The notes under the pieces: model-generated
Told to the model about the DNA's origin: nothing
Databases searched by the model: none
What the model saw: only the letters and a program-made list of their open reading frames with translations
Shown: positions 50,601 through 52,789 of the stretch, one piece after another
Numbering within the stretch: position 1 is the first letter of the stretch
Layout: each line of letters starts with the position of its first letter
Program-made: the position numbers and the translations under genes
Origin: Pirellulales bacterium
GTDB taxonomy: Bacteria > Planctomycetota > Planctomycetia > Pirellulales > UBA1268
Reading direction: 5' to 3'
Assembly (NCBI GenBank): GCA_017853835.1
Contig: JAFMIU010000015.1
Location: 1 to 52,789, forward strand
Length of the DNA stretch: 52,789 bases

Positions 50601-51393
50601 TCACGACGTACTGGCCCTTCGGAACCTTGATCGACCATCCCCCGGCGGTAAGCGAGGAGGTCGTGAACGTCCCGGCGGGCCCTGTGGCGGTGATGGTGAC
50701 CCCTCCAAAACCCTCGCCCTCGTTGTAGCGACTGTTCGCGTTTCCATCCGAAAAAGCGACACCTGTAAGGAACGGCCCTGGGTCAGTCGACCTGGTCGCA
50801 TGGATCGACCAGTAGTGACGGTAGTACGCAGAAGCTCCGTAGGCATAGCCCACACCGATTTCCCGAGCCGTTGCATAAAACGGCTCGATACCCAAGAGGT
50901 GGTTGCGATGCCCAGGGGGACTGACGCCCTCGTCGATGATCAGGCCCTCAAGTGCCAAATCCGCGGTCGCGTAACCTGCAGCGAGCGACTCAATCTGGTT
51001 TCCCGTCGAACCGATCACGTAAGTGGTGCTACCGACAGTGAGAGAGTAGGGAAGTTCAAAGCCAAAACGACGCGCCAGTTCATTTGGCGTTTCCCCGGTG
51101 ACAGAGGTATGGCTAAAGTAGTTAAGCGACGCCATCTCCGAACTCTTGAACTCGGACGAGTTCATAAGCTGCGTATTGATCGCGAGTGGCGGCTGGGGCG
51201 CGACGTACCCGAGATCGACAGGCAGCGACCGCTCCAGCTGGTAGGCAATGGGATCATGGCGGGCGCGGTTGAGCGCATAGACGAACGATTGTTCCGCAGC
51301 GCTGACGGCGAGTACGAGGCGGCTCTCAAGGACTTCAAAGACCTTTCTTTCGGACCGATGGCGAATCGTTTGCTTTCGACGATGTCGTGGCAC
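47692..51393 (-). CDS. Giant secreted CAP-domain surface protein with dockerin-like end
   Basis: The 1,233-residue protein starts at GTG. A short basic leader runs into FEVLESRLVLAV, a planctomycete LEPR-XLL-like motif, which replaces a classical signal. Residues about 35-200 form a CAP/SCP domain with His95 (FSHTS) and GHRNHLLG. About 207-300 resemble an SdrD B-type domain. About 305-690 hold three repeats of 110-130 residues starting N-(T/D)-APV/APS and containing YRAWDQ/YRGWDQ/FRLWDQ. A cadherin-like unit (about 805-905), an autotransporter-type beta repeat (about 915-980) and two Asp/Asn-rich dockerin-like loops (GDTNIDGSLDILD, GDFNYDGVVDILD) follow. Confidence 0.9.
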   Translation of the reverse strand: MPRHRRKQTIRHRSERKVFEVLESRLVLAVSAAEQSFVYALNRARHDPIAYQLERSLPVDLGYVAPQPPLAINTQLMNSSEFKSSEMASLNYFSHTSVTGETPNELARRFGFELPYSLTVGSTTYVIGSTGNQIESLAAGYATADLALEGLIIDEGVSPPGHRNHLLGIEPFYATAREIGVGYAYGASAYYRHYWSIHATRSTDPGPFLTGVAFSDGNANSRYNEGEGFGGVTITATGPAGTFTTSSLTAGGWSIKVPKGQYVVTASGGSWSGLSSVAVAVGADNIEVDFASGQANGWVNFTRYANTAPVLAPSGGRNVSPVVIGTVPAGTTIGDLLGTSFSDADPLPTAGIAITAATSGTATGTWEYSIDGGSSWVNLGSPTAAFARLLRQQDLVRFVPDSGSPQGTASLTYRAWDQTSGATGGVVNTSTTGGSSAFSAATATASATAIAANTAPVLTPSGSGTFDSVAEDTVSPPGTTVATIMGTSFSDVDPGTAAGLALFGTTDNSSGAWSYSIDAGISWTPVGAVSASSALLLRASDRLRFVPSNNYSGSASISYRGWDQSSAAAGTRVDLSSGSFVGGSTAYSTATATVTISITPVNDAPSYVDGSSALRMKPIAINSSFNFIGTTVADILGNCVSDPDSSPLTGMALIGLGSGGTFYWSTNNGASWSGGTVSPTFVTLLRSTDRIGFAPNSGFSGDATVTFRLWDQTSGAAGFNQANLSNPSASTGGTSAYGADVLTARIFVGAAGTAPSITLGAVVRSAGGRTADSIPIGASRAVTGLDVGDFTLTRDSVPVPLTGAIITGSGTSFVLSGLANATLVGGSYQLAIKSSLTGMADDAGNRVASAPVASFSVAAASPPSDIRLSNTSIVENAVANAVVGTLTTVDADAGDIFTYALVPGAGDADNSMFTIVAGQLLAKNPLDFELRSDYLVRIRSTDGSGLACEKSFSIMVTDVLDDYIVVVDSGASATATALPSGSLSRLVKRGTGTLVLNTTSGHAGGTIIEAGTVRVTNGSAFGTGGVTVLSGATMTIASNVTSVTIASLDVRSGGRVDIDSAQVVVANGLTRATLLSRLAAANGDGTWNGTSGIGSSAAAAARLALEFRSIGWFENGDGSFVIRYAATGDTNIDGSLDILDAANVLAGDMFDRNAAASWTEGDFNYDGVVDILDIADFVAADLFDKGVYASVAAADSSVAGDDTGISTLISAAVFAEFSASTRTKSAKTSRSIL

Positions 51394-51428
51394 GTCTACC
51401 CCCCCTTGTTTGGCCCATGACCCCCCGC

Positions 51429-51457
51429 AGGATACACCGCTGGAATCGCTGGGGCAA
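51429..51457 (-). promoter_or_regulatory. Candidate promoter of the giant surface-protein gene
   Basis: On the minus strand, TTGCCC (51457-51452) and TATCCT (51434-51429) are 17 bases apart and end about 35 bases before the GTG start. Each hexamer matches the consensus at four of six positions. Confidence 0.4.
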
Positions 51458-51702
51458 GTTGTGTCGAGTAGTCCAGTGTCTTCGATGTCGTTCCCTTTTC
51501 TGTTTCTTCCTGGATTTCAGCCGCAGGGTAGCTCCGGCCTGTGAACTGCCCCCCTTAAACGAGGCCACTTGGGGAGCAGAATCCCGCTGGCTAAGAGGTA
51601 TGAACCCGCCCACGTCGTCAATGCGTGGCTCGGCAACTCACGAGAGGCTCACGAAGCCGCCTCGGCTGCCCGTGCCCACGCATGTCGTCCACAGCTCCTG
51701 AT
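51458..51702. other. Intergenic region upstream of the giant surface-protein gene
   Basis: Nothing convincing was found in this 245-base stretch between the GNAT gene stop and the surface-protein promoter. It has short purine and pyrimidine runs and no repeat. Confidence 0.45.
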
Positions 51703-52239
51703 TCAAACCGTTCCACGCATCGGTGTTTCGCCCGACGGCAGCTGCTTTTCGAGCACGTAGTCGTCCATCACATAGCCGTTGCCGATGTCGAAAACGGCCT
51801 CGCAACGCACCGTGAAGCCCATCGCCCTGTAGAACCCGATGGCCTCGGTGTTCTTCTTGTTGACCTGCAGAAAGATTCCACCGCAGCCACGGTCGCGGCC
51901 CCTACCCTCGACGTGCGCGAGCAGTGCCCGACCGACACCTTGGCCCCGGTGCGATTCGAGCAGGTAGAGCTGCCCGAGTTTCAGGTCAGCGCGGTTCTCG
52001 GACGACAGTTCATAGGCGCAGTAGCCGGTGAGCCTGTCACCAACCCATGCCATGTCGAGCCACTTGTCGGCGGCATCGAGATACCCGCGAAGCACTTCGT
52101 CGCTGAGCCTTCCGGCCAGCATGTACTCGATCTGGGCCGATGAGATGATCGTCGTGTAGTGGCGTCGCCAGATCCCTCCAGCCAGCTCGCGCAAGGCTGG
52201 GAAGTCCGGCTCCGTGATCGACGCGAACGTGATGTTCAT
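51703..52239 (-). CDS. GNAT-family N-acetyltransferase
   Basis: The 178-residue protein shows the acetyl-CoA-binding motif A of GNAT enzymes, SHRGQGVGRALLAHVE, preceded by the LKLGQLYLLE strand and followed by VNKKNTEAIGFYRAMGF. It transfers acetyl to an unknown amine or N-terminus. The ATG at 52239 precedes the first strand; an ATG 14 codons earlier is less likely. It lies beside, but not in an operon with, the surface-protein gene. Confidence 0.9.
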   Translation of the reverse strand: MNITFASITEPDFPALRELAGGIWRRHYTTIISSAQIEYMLAGRLSDEVLRGYLDAADKWLDMAWVGDRLTGYCAYELSSENRADLKLGQLYLLESHRGQGVGRALLAHVEGRGRDRGCGGIFLQVNKKNTEAIGFYRAMGFTVRCEAVFDIGNGYVMDDYVLEKQLPSGETPMRGTV

Positions 52240-52563
52240 GGCGCCCCAAGTCTGTTCATCGGTCGTTCTGAGGCGGGCCAACGCCCATTGCTTCTTCGAA
52301 GCTCACCTGCTCGACGTCGAGCCGGAGGTCATAAAGCGTGTATCAACCAAACAGTTCCGGATCGACGTGCCTCGCGTCCATCTCTGCCAATGTGGTGGCG
52401 GCATCTGTGGGAGTTTGAGAGTCCGACACACGGTCGATGGACTCTTGTCTGCGGGTTTCGGAGAGACACCCGAGCAGTTTACAACGGGACGTAAACACGG
52501 CAGGGAGCGGGGACGTGTGGCGACCTGCTCCCCTCGCGTTGAACTCAAACTGGCTTCGCGGCG
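52240..52563. other. Intergenic region, GNAT gene to the partial PEP-CTERM gene
   Basis: No gene or clear repeat is seen in this 324-base stretch. It is the space downstream of the partial PEP-CTERM gene and upstream of the GNAT gene. Confidence 0.45.
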
Positions 52564-52789
52564 TCAGGCCTGTTTCCGCCGCCGCCACATCGAGAAGCCA
52601 CCGCAGGCCAGACCCGCGAGGGCCATGGCGTAGGTGGAGGGTTCGGGGACGGCAGCAGGTGAGGCAAGCCGGAATCCCGCGTAGCCAAGATCGTCGGCGG
52701 CGACTGACTGGGAGCGTTGCGACGACTGCAGACCGAACCAAATGTCGAACCAATTGCCGCCGCGCACGCCGCCGGCATTGCCAATGAAG
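52564..52789 (-). CDS. SUMF1-like PEP-CTERM protein, C-terminal part (cut by window edge)
   Basis: Only the last 75 or so residues are inside the window. They read FIGNAGGVRGGNWFD, then GYAGFRLASP and the PEP-CTERM signal VPEPSTYAMALAGLACGG with the tail WRRRKQA. The RGGNWF/GFRLASP pattern is that of the FGE/SUMF1 fold, and GFRLASP is shared with the gene at 45755, so the two are probably relatives. The 5' end lies beyond the right edge. Confidence 0.8.
   Translation of the reverse strand, partial: FIGNAGGVRGGNWFDIWFGLQSSQRSQSVAADDLGYAGFRLASPAAVPEPSTYAMALAGLACGGFSMWRRRKQA

Overview
The window reads as a chromosomal segment of a high-GC planctomycete (Planctomycetota; order Pirellulales is a guess). 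The evidence is several PEP-CTERM proteins (a VPEP motif, one membrane helix, then a basic tail), a giant surface protein with an N-terminal LEPR-XLL-like motif (LESRLVLA) and a dockerin-like end, Tat-exported Gfo/Idh/MocA and DoxX-like proteins, and many short gene clusters on both strands. No phage or plasmid replication genes were seen.

Positions 1-35,300 are mostly housekeeping. A direct-repeat array at the left edge is followed by coaD, a two-helix microprotein, a fused cobA-hemD, a TPR protein, rpsT, pyrK, an RsuA/RluB-type pseudouridine synthase with a GRPTG-repeat tail, a lipoprotein, manA, a STAS protein translationally coupled to an unlisted 56-residue microprotein, tpx, alaS, recA, a MazG-like pyrophosphohydrolase, a PfkB kinase, a PQQ-type propeller, a PEP-CTERM protein with a GH64/thaumatin-like fold, gltX, a membrane protein, Mn-type sodA, a terminator that doubles as ribosome-binding site for a lipoprotein gene, a TPR protein, tRNA-Asp, an SDR, a Ser/Thr kinase coupled to a D-2-hydroxyacid dehydrogenase, a DoxX plus Gfo/Idh/MocA pair, a Ca2+-type P-ATPase and a repeat-containing secreted protein.

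Positions 35,300-44,830 are enriched in exported degradative functions: a pectin methylesterase overlapping a CE12-type acetylesterase fused to an alpha/beta-hydrolase, an NhaC-type antiporter, a secreted endonuclease/phosphatase-fold protein with PEP-CTERM, a secreted Ntn hydrolase, and a TlpA-like thioredoxin.

Positions 44,900-52,789 look accessory. They hold a decayed IS256 transposase next to an IS66-type tnpA, a visibly lower-GC PEP-CTERM protein with a formylglycine-generating-enzyme (SUMF1) fold, a broken fibronectin-III fragment, a 1,233-residue CAP-domain surface protein, a GNAT acetyltransferase, and the 3' end of a second SUMF1-like PEP-CTERM gene cut by the window edge. All functional calls come from reading motifs in the translated sequence. 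No database search was possible.
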